Below are positions 23,671 through 35,000 of a stretch of DNA of 64,000 nucleotides, piece by piece. The notes beneath the pieces are model-generated. The model saw only the letters and a list, made by a program, of their open reading frames with translations. It ran no database searches and was not told the DNA's origin. Source of the stretch: Aedes albopictus (taxonomy: Eukaryota > Arthropoda > Insecta > Diptera > Culicidae); contig NC_085138.1 in NCBI RefSeq assembly GCF_035046485.1, positions 43,249,464-43,313,463 of the forward strand, read 5' to 3'. The position numbers and the translations under genes were made by a program. Within the stretch, counting starts at the first letter, position 1. Every line of letters starts with the position of its first letter.

Positions 23671-24477
23671 GGATGACTCACAGAGGGGGATTATATGGTT
23701 GACGTTAAGTCAGACCGAACCATCTGTTTTTCAATGATCTTCGGAAAATGTCCAGCAAGATTGGTGGATATCAAATGCATTATTTTCTGAAATAACTACA
23801 ATTCTTCTATGCAATGAAACATCTGCATCAAAATAATGTAATATTATAATTTAAAAATCATATTATGGAGAGTGGGGTCGCAGATCCTTCGATAATGTAA
23901 CGAACCATGAAAATATTTAGTAATGGGACACAATGGGAAATGGGCAGCATACTATCAAAAATTGATTTAAAAAAAATGCCATTAATGGATTCTCCCTTAC
24001 GAAAAAAACTAGACCGGCCGGGAAGCGATCCTAGGCACTCTCAACATGGTCATTAGCGTGGGTCATGGAGGTTGTTTTTTTAGATCAACGTTTTTTTATT
24101 CCATTTCGGGTCCAGAGTGATTGTACAAAGTTTGAGCGCGATCTGTTATGCCTACACTTTGCGCATCGTGATTGAAATTTGTATGGGATTTTTAATGAGA
24201 AAACTTACTTTTTTTTGCATTTTCCTTATTGAATAATAAAATTATTCTGAAAGTATATAACCAATTATGTTAAAGTATGGCCTCAGATGTCCTGAAAAAC
24301 TCTACCGAACCAAAAAAAACTAAAAAAAACTAAAATAGGACCTTTTTTTAATAATCTCGAAAACAAGTGAAAATATCGCATTTTCAATGTCAAATATGGC
24401 CCAATAGGGTTCTAGATTTGCCGATTTAGTCTAGAAAAGTTACGTTTTTAAATAAAATCTGAAATGTTAGCATAAAT
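23671..24477. other. Intronic, AT-rich; no gene recognised
   Basis: No coding signal. A run of AACTAAAAAAAACTAAAA-like repeats occurs near 24310-24340. Possibly old unidentified transposon sequence, but no ends were found. Confidence 0.4.
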
Positions 24478-24712
24478 TCCACTTAAACTCTTTGCACAAC
24501 TCGCACAACATAACTGAGAGCTTCCTCTGCCAATGACCATTTTGCATGTCGGATATACACACGTGGCAGGCACGAAGATACTCTATGCCCAAGGAAGTCA
24601 AGGAAATTTCCTTTACGAAAAGATCCTGGACCGACCGGGAATCGAACCCGTCACCCTCAGCATGGTCATGCTGAATACCCGTGCGTTTACCGCCTCGGCT
24701 ATATGGGCCCCC
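24478..24712 (-). mobile_element. tRNA-derived SINE (Feilai-like), antisense
   Basis: The minus strand starts GGGGCCCATATAGCCGAGGC (an A-box region around TAGCCGAGGCGG) and carries a perfect B box GGTTCGATTCCC (complement at 24637-24648). The body that follows, through GGAAATTTCCTTGACTTCCT and GGTCATTGGCAGAGGAAGC, I recognise as a very common Aedes SINE. The 3' end is truncated or diverged near 24478. The Feilai name is from memory and unverified. Confidence 0.8.
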
Positions 24713-25400
24713 ATGTATATGGACAGTACTTCTAGAATAATAGTATTTTTTTTTGCCGTTTTCAACTATTAGTGCTCAAAACTAGAAACAGTAAAACTCT
24801 AGGTAAAACTTCAAAGAGTAGTCTATGTTAAATGAAGGAAAAATGAATGTTTGTATATTAGCAGTCCAACGAACATTCGGCCTATAGCCTTCCTATGGGA
24901 AGGGAAGCTCGGCTGTACTCTCCTCTTCCCATAGAGTGTTGCGTAATTTGAGAAAAAAGCCTTGTCGCACCAGATGTTATTTATAGACCACCTCACGGCG
25001 AAATTCTATCTCTTTCGCTCTTTCAGAGAGTTTGAAAACAACAGGACCAGTACCTGTCAAATTTGGCAGGTGTTGGTTCCGTTGTTTTCTGATTTTCCGT
25101 AGGAGAGAAAGAGACCGATTTCTTGATGACGTCACCGTGCAATGGAGTATATCACGAATATCTTGGCTACACAGCAAAAAAATCTAAAAATTACACCCGA
25201 CGTAAACAAATTTGACATATGAATTTCTATTTCATCTCACTGAATTTTATATCAAACAATTTCTTGCATGGAATGTTGGACGCAAGCTTCATACTAAGAG
25301 CAAACTATAAATTTAAAAACTGATGGAAAATTTGTCTGATATGACGGGGTGCTTTTGTTACATATTTTTTAGCTCGCACTAGTATTTTCAGCTATAAAAA
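24713..25400. other. Intronic; possible MITE at about 24977-25152
   Basis: Mostly unrecognised. Between about 24977 and 25152 the two ends (TATAGACCACCTCACGGCG and the complement of CACCGTGCAATGGAGTATA) are partially inverted and each ends in TATA. This suggests a degraded MITE, but the match is poor. Confidence 0.35.
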
Positions 25401-26600
25401 TATTCAGCAATTCCTCCCAATAATTCTCCATGGATTTCTCCCGGAATCCTTTAAGAAGTTCCTACCGGTTTTCCCAAAGGGTTCCCTCCATAATTATTTC
25501 AGGGATTCCTCCCGGGATTTTCTTAGGTTTTCTCCCGGGATACTCCGAGGGGTTCCTTCCGGAATTCCTTGATGGACTTCTCACGGATTTCCTTTAGGGT
25601 TCTTTTAATGTCTCCTGTCTTGTCCTCTCCGTCAAGGATATTCCATCACCAGAATTTCTTTGCTGTTTTCTACCGGGATTCCTCCCTGAGTCCTTCTCAA
25701 GTTTCCTTTAGGGATTTCTCCTACGATTCCTTCGTGAATTCCTCTATGATTATATTAAGCATTCCTCCAGGATTTTTTCTGAAATTCCATTAAGAATTCC
25801 TCCTGGGATTCTTTCGTTGATTTATGCCGAAACACAATTAGGGATGTCTAACGGCATTCCATCAGAGATTTCTTTAATGATTCTCACAGCATTCTTATTT
25901 CTTTCATGAATTCTTTCCAGGGATCCATCAGGAATTCTTTCTGGGTTTTCTCACGGGATTCCTTCAGGAATTTCTTTCAGACTTGCTTTAGGGATTCCTT
26001 TAAAAATTTCTCTCGGAATTAATTCATTGTTACCTCCCGCGATGTTTTCATTGATTTTTACCAGATATCTTTTAGAGATTCTCCCAAAGATACATTCACT
26101 GGATTCTTCCAGGGATTTTTTTTAAAGATTTGTCGAATTATACTTGCGACATTCCTTCATTGATTTCTTCCGTGTTCCAATTATTCCTCCAGAATATTTC
26201 CTGTTGTTTTTTCAGGAACTCCTTCAGAGCTTTCTTCCGGGATTCTTTCATTAATTTTTCACATAGTTTCTTGAGAGATTTCTTTCACGATTTCTTTAGA
26301 AATTTCATGGTTTTTTTTTTGGCATTTTTTCGCGATTTTCTCAGGGTTCTTTCCTCCGGGATACTTTCCAAGATTACTCAAAGGTCATTTCCTGGTTTTC
26401 TTTAAGGATTTCTCCTATGATTTCTAAATATTTCTCCTGGATTCTATCAGTAATCAAAAATCCTCTTAAAAATCGTCCTAGAATATGTTTTCTGGAATTG
26501 CGTTGGGATTTCTTTCCGGGATTCCTTCATTGATTCCTCCTGGGATTCTTTTAGAGAATTCTTCCGGGATTCCTTCATTGATTTATCCCGGGATTCCTGA
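25400..26600 (-). repeat. Degenerate 12-bp array, CAGGAATTCCTC orientation
   Basis: Repeated GGGATTCCTCC and GGGATTTCTT units, as in the array at 22380-23670. No gene. Confidence 0.7.
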
Positions 26601-27690
26601 TAACTGAACGTTAAATGTCACAGTCAAAGACACTATTCTGAACATGTTTATTTGTTTACAACAAATAATAACCATTTAACAAATTAAATGTGGGCCGAAT
26701 ATTACGGACATTTTTTTTTACTATGTACCCTAATCTTGGCTCATAAGATTCGTTTGATAGTCGTATGAACCCGAAGGAATGAAGAGGAAAAAAGATTTTG
26801 TGTGCGGTGACTGTAAAAAGATAACATAAGAAAAAATAAGAAAGATTTTTAGTTTAAGTGATTTTTTATGGGATTGTGAGTGTTTGGCTCCGGGAATGTA
26901 ATTTGAAAGTAAGATTAGTGAACAAACAGTGATAGTGCTTCTGTAGAAATATTGAAAAAAAAATTGAGCGAATCAGTGGTTCTGGCGCTCGAAAAGAAAT
27001 AGGCCAACGTTGTATCCTGCAATAGTCAAACTTTTGCACCGTAGACCAATGCTACATGTTTTCGCATCGAATCTTTTCAATGTAATTAATATTTACTTTA
27101 GCTTGTTATAAGTTTATGAAACATGCATTGACTAGTACGCGTGATAGGATCAAAATATCATTTCTAGTGCCATAATTCACGAGTTATGATCAAAATTGTC
27201 ATAAGCGGCTGGCATACTAAGCCAAGGTGTGGTGCACATGCCCTAGTTTCAAACAAATTCTGCATTAGAAAGTGCATTTAATGAGTATTACATACAAACA
27301 GAACTACACAATGTCAGTCCTCTCAGTTGACTACTGATATCGAACCACCGTCACTATCACAATGATAGACAATGACTTGAAATTGACCCACATCTAGAAC
27401 ACTAACACTTCGAATGATCTGATATTGTACCATGAATGTTCAAAAAGATTTTAAGAGATGGTCCATCAGTGATATCTACACACCATCACAGTCAGTTCAG
27501 TTCTGTCTCTGATAAAGAAAAAAAAAACGTACGCTGTCTTGAATCGCAGTCGGTCTATACAAATCGGTGATTTGATTACCATTGATAATGTCAGAGTGCA
27601 ACTCTGCATAAAATCCATGTGTAATCCTTTCCTTCCCGTGACTTGATTTCGTCGTGTTAATCACATGTCCTCGATGGTAGTTTTTAAATG
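26601..27690. other. Intronic; no gene recognised
   Basis: AT-rich. An Inr-like TCAGTTCAGTTC sits near 27492-27503, but no TATA box or correctly spaced DPE was found, so no promoter is called. Confidence 0.4.
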
Positions 27691-27692
27691 TA

Positions 27693-28060
27693 CACTCTTA
27701 AGAAAATAGGAATTTACACGTAACGTAAATCATCAACGCACGTAAACATTTCATGACTGAATGGCAAATTTGACTTAATTTTACATCCATCATGTAAGTT
27801 CGAGTTGGTTTATATTTATCATTTGTTCCACAACTTGATGATAAATCCGAGAGGTATAGTACGTGCCTCTCAATCAGCGGACTAAAGTTCGAATCCTGTT
27901 CATTATTTTACTTATATATGTTTTATCTCTCACTTCGGCTCTAGCGATTGCTAGCTCGACTTTATTTGTGATAGAAGGCGTAAATTTGTGTCAAACGGGT
28001 TCCTCCTCCGGGATGCACATACCAAGTGAACTTAAATTTACATGATTTTTTCTAAGAGTG
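27693..28060. mobile_element. 368-bp MITE with TA duplication and internal tRNA-like B box
   Basis: The ends are inverted (CACTCTTAAGAAAAT at the left; complement of TTTTTTCTAAGAGTG at the right), with TA at 27691-27692 and 28061-28062. Inside, AGTTCGAATCC (27886-27896) is a good B box, preceded by a tRNA-like stretch (CCTCTCAATCAGCGGACT). The element is either a MITE that captured a tRNA/SINE segment or one into which a SINE inserted. No second duplication was seen. Confidence 0.75.
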
Positions 28061-28278
28061 TAGTTCGAATTCATAATTTTAGCCGGTTCTTCATACTTTC
28101 GACTTATACTGGAATGTGTCTTATTCTATCTACTCTGCAAATATTATTAATTACCCTGCAGTACTATTGTAATTGTAATTATACTAGTCTAGGAGTAGGG
28201 AACAAACCTTTTTCTTGCTGATAATTTATAAAACCGATAATTGATAAAACCGCAAGTGGATAAAACAGATTTGATATA

Positions 28279-29239
28279 CAGGGGATACTCAAAATAACTG
28301 GGATAGGTAAAAATTTCACTTTTCAAAAAATGTTCAACTCGCTGTCACTTTTCGAAAAGGGCTTCAAATATTCTCAATGTTTTACTGTAAGTTCATCAAC
28401 TAGCTGTGTATCAGTGGTCAAAATTTGGAAAAGATCGAGCCATTCTACACGAAGTTATAAAGATTCTAGAAAAAGGTATAATTATTCGATAGCCAACTTT
28501 GAGCTGTTATATCTCCGGATTCAATGAACCGAATGCATTGAAATTTTGATCATTTATGACTCATATAATGAGCTATCAAAAACTTTTGACTAAACTTAAA
28601 ATTCTTTACACGAAAGAAAATTATTACGATTGGATTATTTTTCTAATATACCACCAATATATCCAAAACTTCATCATCGTTTCAAAATTCGAGATAGTAA
28701 TTATAGCTCATTAAAGTTCCCTCTAGTTGACTTCAATATGAATATGTTTTAAAAGGAAGTAACAAAATAACCGGCATTAAATTGTAAAAGTAATGGGATG
28801 CATATCAACTCGATAAATCGAGTAAATAGATAAACGATCAACTCGAGTAAATAGATAAATTTACTAAAAAAACATAGAATAAATGAAACCGCCATAACTT
28901 TTTTTCTTATTAATAATATCAATTTAAGTAAACTGTTTTTCAAAGTTCATTATATTAGTCATGGATGATCAAAATTTCATTGCATTCGGTTCATTGAATC
29001 CGGAGTTATAACAGCTCAAAGTTGGCTATCGGATAATTATACCTTTTTCTAGAACCTTTATAACTTCGTGTAGAATGGCTCGATCTTTTCCAAATTTTGA
29101 CCACTGATACACAACTAGTTGATGAACTTACAGTAAAAAAATGAGAATATTTGATGCCCTTTTCGAAAAGTGACAGCGAGTTGAACATTTTTTGAAAAGT
29201 GAAAATTTTAAATGTCCCAGTTATTTTGAGTATCCCCTG
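28279..29239. mobile_element. Foldback MITE, Tc1/mariner-like, TA duplication
   Basis: A complete 961-bp element flanked by TA at 28277-28278 and 29240-29241. The ends are CAGGGGATACTCAAAATAAC and its complement. The arms extend over 400 bp each (left arm TAGCCAACTTTGAGCTGTTA near 28492, complement near 29008). A small direct repeat (CTCGAGTAAATAGATAAA-like) lies near the centre, at 28816-28858. A truncated relative is at 8510-9350. Confidence 0.88.
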
Positions 29240-29292
29240 TATTCTTATCGCGTTTGGAAGTGTTGATTCTTGTATTAATAGAGTGACTAAGG

Positions 29293-29436
29293 GTATTATC
29301 GGCAGGCTTGTTCTCTTCGTCATGGGGTTTTTTGTGGGTCAAATAACCTGAAATTTGGGCATATATATTTGGGCCATCTCTGAGATCAACTCGTTTAAAA
29401 AAACCCCATGACGAAGAGAACAAAACTGCCGAAAAT
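29293..29436. repeat. Inverted repeat with TTCTCTTCGTCATGGGG arms
   Basis: The left arm (about 29293-29330) and right arm (about 29398-29436) are complementary over about 35 bp around TTCTCTTCGTCATGGGGTTT. A diverged single copy of the same sequence (CATGACGAAGAGATCAAACG) is at about 5560-5600. Likely a MITE remnant beside the element ending at 29239. Confidence 0.6.
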
Positions 29437-30172
29437 ACGTAAGTTCTCCTATATCACATTTAATTACATTCCCTTCTGCATACATTTCCAATGCACCTTT
29501 CCTAATCTGATCCGTTAACTCTCCATATAGAAATGAATCATGATGCTGCTCTATATGAACTTCTATTTATTTTTCCTATTTGATCTTATCAACTTCTCAA
29601 CATCTCAATGCAATGTTTTTGTGTAATCACATCACATCAACTTCTATACTTCACAATTTTTATCATTCTCATAAATCACTTGTTCTGATAGTCACGTGTT
29701 GAATCCAATGCATCAATCATCACCCTACGCAGAAAACAACTATTCTACCATGTACAGATAGATCTGCTTTTAGACAAGCCACCTACTTTAAGCCCTGCTG
29801 ATCGGTTGTACTTCTGAAAAGCCCTTTATTGGTGAAACTATAGGGCGTTGTACAATCTAATCATTTACCAAATTCCGACATAATTATCCGTAAGATAGCC
29901 GAGCTGCTTCGGTGGGTTTCTAGTGAAATCGTCTTATTGGTGATCTGACTGCATATGCACTGAATCAAATCCCCCCATCAGCTTCTTTTCATTAATCCCA
30001 CCCAATTAACCTAAAAATACAAACTACTTTTACTACCACTAAATTTAAGGAAGTACGAAAAATACGCTAAGAACCGATTGCTGTTGTTGTCGTTGCTCTA
30101 TTACTCTACCGTTTTTTATCTCTTTCTTCTTTTGTTCTTTTCTTCTCTTTTTTATATCCGAATTGCAAACAG
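29437..30172. other. Intron before linker exon
   Basis: No gene or repeat recognised. The last 70 bp are pyrimidine-rich before the acceptor GCAAACAG (30172). Confidence 0.5.
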
Positions 30173-30285
30173 GTCTCAGTCTTTCCGTCAGGGTCCTCTA
30201 CATTCAAGTAACCGAAGTCAATCACGCACTTCATGTAATGTGAATCAAAGCATCTCGGCTCATCCCTTACTTCCAATCGAAACCG
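30173..30285 (+). CDS. Cdep: Cdep/FARP exon: Ser-rich linker after FERM (three possible donors)
   Basis: Entering in phase 2, the exon reads (R)SQSFRQGPLHSSNRSQSR then TSCNVNQSISAHPLLPIE. The SxSFRxG.L start follows the FERM-adjacent region well. Three donors are possible: GTAACC after 30207, GTAATG after 30234 and GTTTGT after 30285. All leave the same phase (1), so the use of any one keeps the downstream frame. The longest form has the best coding look and is given here. Its donor is weaker than GTAACC, so the end is uncertain. Phase 1 fits both the next exon (30678) and a direct join to the DH exon at 51996. Confidence 0.7.
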
Positions 30286-30677
30286 GTTTGTATTGTTTTG
30301 TTTTATTGTTTTTCTTTTTGATTTTGATTGTGTTTTATTGTTTGTTTAATTTGTTATTTTTAAGTTGCTTTGTTTTTGCGTTACTTTGGTTATCAATTGA
30401 TCCACCTTGTAGTTTTCTTTGCACTTTACAAGAATGACAAACGATACTTTTAGCTTGCAACTTCTAGTATGAGTAATTTTTTGACATTTCAAACTAAAAT
30501 CCGATTAAATTGTAGATTTTTCAAATCCGAAATTAGAGTCGTTTACAAATGTATCAAAATTTAATTTTTGAGCGTTTTTTGTGGATGTGATTCTGTTTTG
30601 ATAACTTGTTATTTACCAAAGTCGGGTAATCGGATCTGCAATGCTAACATCTGGCGTGGTTGTTCTCTATTTTGTAG

Positions 30678-31037
30678 CGGAATGGGAGCGTCGCAGTCAG
30701 AGCAACGCCTTGAGGACGCCTTCTCAGATGAGGAAACCAGTGGATACGGGGGAGGATCACCGACCCGGCAGTCCTACCGGACTGGCCAATCGTTCTCAGC
30801 TCACGGAAGCCCAGGTGGAGACCTATCCGACGAGGACCTATGCCCAAACGGGCCCCTCGGCGGGCCCAATGGGTACATCCTCGGTGGTGGACCACCATCA
30901 GGGGGGCCACCTCCAGCAGGATTCGAGCCGCTCGGTGTCCCCGGGGGGCACCTGGAGTTCGCCATACCACCCCAGCAACAGCAGCCATGTGCGAGAAGCC
31001 GATCGGGTTCGTGTACGTCAAGACGGTCTCAGTTCCG
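30678..31037 (+). CDS. Cdep: Cdep/FARP linker exon, 360 bp, phase 1 in and out
   Basis: The acceptor TATTTTGTAG ends at 30677 and the donor GTGAGT begins at 31038. In the frame set by the FERM exons it reads EWERRSQSNALRTPSQMRKP, with RSVSPGGTWSSPYHPSNSS and HVREADRVRVRQDGLSS towards the end. It is a Ser/Pro-rich linker with no domain. GC at third positions is high (roughly three quarters), like the other FERM and DH exons, which supports this frame. Its length is a multiple of three, so skipping it would leave the FERM-to-RhoGEF frame intact. It splices in phase both to 51996 (RhoGEF form) and to a possible acceptor at 32022 in the giant exon. A second frame is also fully open (see next entry). 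Confidence 0.75.
30682..31037 (+). CDS. Possible alternative first coding exon, MGASQSEQ frame
   Basis: In the frame one base off from the FERM frame, the same exon is open throughout and has an ATG five bases after the acceptor. It reads MGASQSEQRLEDAFSDEETS, then GYGGGSPTRQSYRTGQSF, and ends RSRSGSCTSRRSQFR. A Met-Gly start with Ser at position 6 is a classical N-myristoylation signal. The exon leaves this frame in phase 2, exactly what the acceptor TGTCCCCCAG at 32058 needs to enter the 11.7-kb frame. The frame would also be reached by joining 20482 directly to 30678, skipping the 30173 exon. Third-position GC is lower than in the FERM frame, so it may be accidental in a GC-rich exon. No promoter was identified. 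Confidence 0.4.
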
Positions 31038-31315
31038 GTGAGTAGAGTTTGCTTTATTTGTTTATGGTTTTCTATCATTTGAGACAGTGGTTTTCAACAT
31101 CCAGGAAATCGAAAATAAAAGAGTTATTATTGATTGGCTCTGAATTGAAATTAGGGCTAGTTTCAAAAATATGGGGCTACGACAATTTAGCTTTTTTGAT
31201 CTCTGGAAGCTTTGAGCTTTACTCAATGCTTCACAAAGAGTACTGCATGAATCAAGGAGTAAAGCGACAAGCAAAACCGTGTACGATAGTGTAATCGAGA
31301 TCAGTTCTACGCCTT

Positions 31316-31420
31316 CAAGGGGTGGTGAAGCGGCTACGTAGCTTGGAGGAAAGATGCGCCCGTCTAGCGAATTGGGAGTCGTGGGTTCGATTCCCTACGG
31401 AGCACGTAGATTTCTTTTTG
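31316..31420 (+). mobile_element. tRNA-like SINE segment
   Basis: GTAGCTTGGAGG (A-box-like, from about 31338) and GGGTTCGATTCCC (B box, 31383-31395) are spaced as in a tRNA. The acceptor-stem ends do not pair properly, so a functional tRNA is unlikely. It lies in the short intron before the giant exon. Confidence 0.5.
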
Positions 31421-32021
31421 CAATTCAAATCTCGATTTGTTCGTCGAACACGTTTTTCTGTTGTGTTCATGAATGTTAAAGCATTTCCAACATTGTGATT
31501 TCCACTTGGCTTGGTAAGCCTCCCTAAGTAAAATCAATGAATTGACAACTTCAGGGTTTAACCAAAGTACTCAAAACATAAAATCTGTTGGTTTTCAGTC
31601 AAAATTCTCAGACATGCCACGATTTCTATGGTTGCAGCAGCAGCTGATTCTGATTCAATATTTCTTTTGTCTTTCTGTCAAGACCCTGTAGATATAAGGA
31701 GATTTATATTTCTGAGAAAATGGCAAGCGGTTTCGTCGGTTGAAAACCACTGTAATATCTATCTTTTGTTGCCTTGTAATTTGTGAAGTGTATCATATTT
31801 CATTTGATTAAGTTTTGGTTAACACACCGACACATCTACTTCGTTTGAAAGGGTTAACACCTGCAACAGAGTCACACATTTATGAGTTGAATCACAGTGT
31901 AAGTTTGAGTTCGATTTACCAAAAGTGGACTGAATCCGTATTATTCCTGAGAGTGATCGTTCTTCTCCTGTGCGTGTACCTTTTGTATTGATCGTACGGG
32001 CCGGGTCTGCGCGATGTTTAG
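31421..32021. other. Sequence upstream of the giant exon
   Basis: No other gene. The giant frame is already open from 31934 (after a TGA at 31931-31933). Candidate acceptors are GATGTTTAG (exon from 32022, fits phase 1) and ATGTCCCCCAG (exon from 32059, fits phase 2). Confidence 0.5.
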
Positions 32022-35000
32022 GTCTGAGCCACCACCACTATGCCACTATGTCCCCCAGTTACATTCATCGCAGCCACAAATATACCACGCAGCCGCAGCA
32101 GCGTCGGGCCTCAGCAGGGCCACTGGGCCAACCGGGGGATCGCAGCAGTTCTATGGGGGAGACAACGGTCTCCTCCACCAGCCGGGAGAGTGTTTTGTCG
32201 CCAGCGGACATTCGCACCAGACGCTCTTCGGCAATCCAGCCTCAGCCGGGAGCCAGCAGCTCTCAATCCCACAATGCCACACTAGTCCGTTATAACAATA
32301 CGAGTACCTATTCGATGTCTAAGTCGGTCAGTACCGGAACCGACCTGTCGGACGATATTGCCGATAACATTATCTACTCGGACATTAACGATCTCTACCG
32401 TCGCAAGCAACGTACCGGACAGGTTTCTGTCGGTAACGCTGCTCTCATGAATGGGAACGTTAGTGCTCCGGAAGACGAAGACGAAATCATGGATGAGGTC
32501 ATCGACGAGAATGCTATCCGCCAAACGTACGTAGATGACGATGAAGATGAAGATGAAATCGACATCCGCTACGCTACGGCCACCCAAATCAGAGCCATGA
32601 CAACCGGTGGAGGAAGCATTCCGGCCGCATCCAATGTTTCGATTCCCAATGTTAAAAGCAATACCGTCGTCAGTGACGACCTCTACGCTACGGTCAATCG
32701 TAAAAGCAAAACCAATAAACAACACCTACAAATTCTGCAGCAGCAACAACAATCACAACCAATACAAACTACCACTACGCATCTAACCGGTAAACACTTT
32801 AGTGATGAGTTCATAGACGATAGCATTAGAAATTACAATAGCCATACCAATATAAGTACTAATGTAAACGCCTCCAGCTCGGGCCATTTAAACATGGCCA
32901 ACGGTGAACTGTATCCAAGATCTTCAACCCATTTTGACGACTATTATGGCGGCAACAGGTATTCCGACACGTCGGACTACTTCAGTCATAGCCAACCGCA
33001 CTACTCCCATTCGCCAAACTCGCACTCGCTAGCCACGACCATAACGCACAAAAATGGACTCACCGACGATGACGAACGCTACTCTTCATCCCATCCTCCC
33101 CCAATCCATCCAAGAACCTCTCAATCCCTTCCTCGAAATTCCGAACTGTCTAAAATCGATTCCCTAGACTCTTCCTATAGCGGAGGTGGCACTGATAGCC
33201 ACTTTGTTGGTCATCACTCGCTGAACAACCTCCCGAATTCCTCCAAAGTCACCAGCGACTATCTCCACTACTCATCCCTCCTACAGAAAGCCGACGACGG
33301 GATGAACAGCAAAAAGACTTCCTCCGAACGGCTAGAGTATGAGCTATCCAATGCAAACCTCTACTCCACCGTTCAATACAAAGCCGGCTACGATGACCAA
33401 GACGACTACGACGAAGACTACATCCAAGGCTATCCAAACACGGTGAATGGCGTTGGGAGAGACGACTGGCAGCGAAGTACCTCGTGCAAAGAGCTGTACG
33501 ACTACAATTACGGTGGAGAAAGGCCCGACTTCACACTGCTAGAGCGGGAATTCCTCACGTCCGATCGTATCGACAGCCCCGTCACACGGTATGACGACTC
33601 GCGGCACTCGATGTACGTTCAGAAAAATCACTCCATGGTTGTCAGTCAGGAATTCTTGGCCACCGAGGGGAAGGTATACTCCTCCAGTTATCCAGGTACG
33701 ACCTACAATACCATCGATCATAACAGCTACAAACGCCATCAAGGACAGTACTACTCGAATTTCGAGTACGGATCCCAGGATGACATTTCTCACGACAGCT
33801 ACGAGCTACTGGAGAAATCCGATGACGATATCTACTACAAGGTGAACGCTCAATCGGAGCCGCATACACGATCGTGCTCACTTGACTCGGGCAACTACAT
33901 TCCAACTGATGATGAGAGCTATTCAGAACATCACTCGCATCACTTATCACGATTTGCTAAGTACCGAAGCAGCTTGGAGAGTAAGTCCAAAAGCACTGCG
34001 GACATTGACGACATGGAGGATATCTTCATGATGGAAGACCCCAGAGATCTCCCTAAAGAGAAGCTCTGCGTCAAATCAGATGGTAATTTCTACAAACAAA
34101 TCAAGAAATCGCTGGGATCGAGGACGTCCAGTCCAGAATCGCGTAGCGAATGCTATGATCCCAAACTATCGAAGAGCAGCGACTCCAGTAAGAAGTCCAA
34201 AGACAGCGTCTACCACACCGACAGCAATAAGAAGTCTCGAGAAACGTTGAAGAGTAAGTCCGGCTCCGGATTCAACTCGCGCACTTCCAGTCAAGATTCT
34301 CGAGACTCCTTCGGAATGGACATACTGCTCACCAAGAACTACGAAATGCCCACAACGACCAGTAAGAAAGCTAAATACCTTAGCAAACGATTCGACAGTA
34401 GTTCGCGGAATTCCAGCCAGGATTCCAAGAGCGACTACTACGACGCCAATGAACAACCGATCGAGCTAGAAGATCTGGAATCGGATGAGATTTATTCACG
34501 ACCCAAGGTGCATTCTCACGAACACATTCCCGGTGAAGTAGGAATACCCGCCAAAGGCGCCGCCTCATCTGGCTTCTACGATAATCAAATCTATTCGTCA
34601 ACGTTCCCCAGCGCTCAATCAAAGCCTCCGGTCAAAGCGACCTCCCACGTAACTTCCATCTCTCTGCAAAACGTCGAACTCGATCGCAACGCGCGAAGCT
34701 ACTCCGCCTACAAATCACCCGAACCGGTACTGCCTCAAGCGATGCCAAAACCAATTGAGAAGCAACCTCCGAAGGCGACTCACATCTGGCCGGAAGAGAT
34801 CGAAGGCCTACCGACGACCATCAGCCAGAGCAGCACCGACATCCAAAGGAATGATCGTACCCGAGCGTTCCGCAAGAAGTCCGACAGCGAAAACATATTC
34901 AGCTTCGACAAAGAGAAAATAGAATCTCTGACGAGCAGTATGAACGACGAGACGCCCACTACGGCCATTTTGGTGGAAACCAAAGCCAAAACAAGTCCGG

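Noticed and set aside
24630..24712. Candidate tRNA gene (-)
   Set aside because: A and B boxes are good, but the stems do not close and a SINE body follows directly; called as a SINE.
27480..27540. Alternative Cdep promoter at TCAGTTCAGTTC
   Set aside because: No DPE at +28, no TATA, and no open first exon downstream; the initiator-like sequence alone is too common.
30644..31078. 144-codon frame (-) over the linker exon
   Set aside because: Antisense shadow of a GC-rich coding exon.
31330..31405. Candidate tRNA gene (+)
   Set aside because: Acceptor ends do not pair; better explained as a SINE-type remnant.
32022..32030. GATGTTTAG as the only acceptor of the giant exon
   Set aside because: It fits phase but has a poor pyrimidine tract; kept as one of two options rather than accepted outright.
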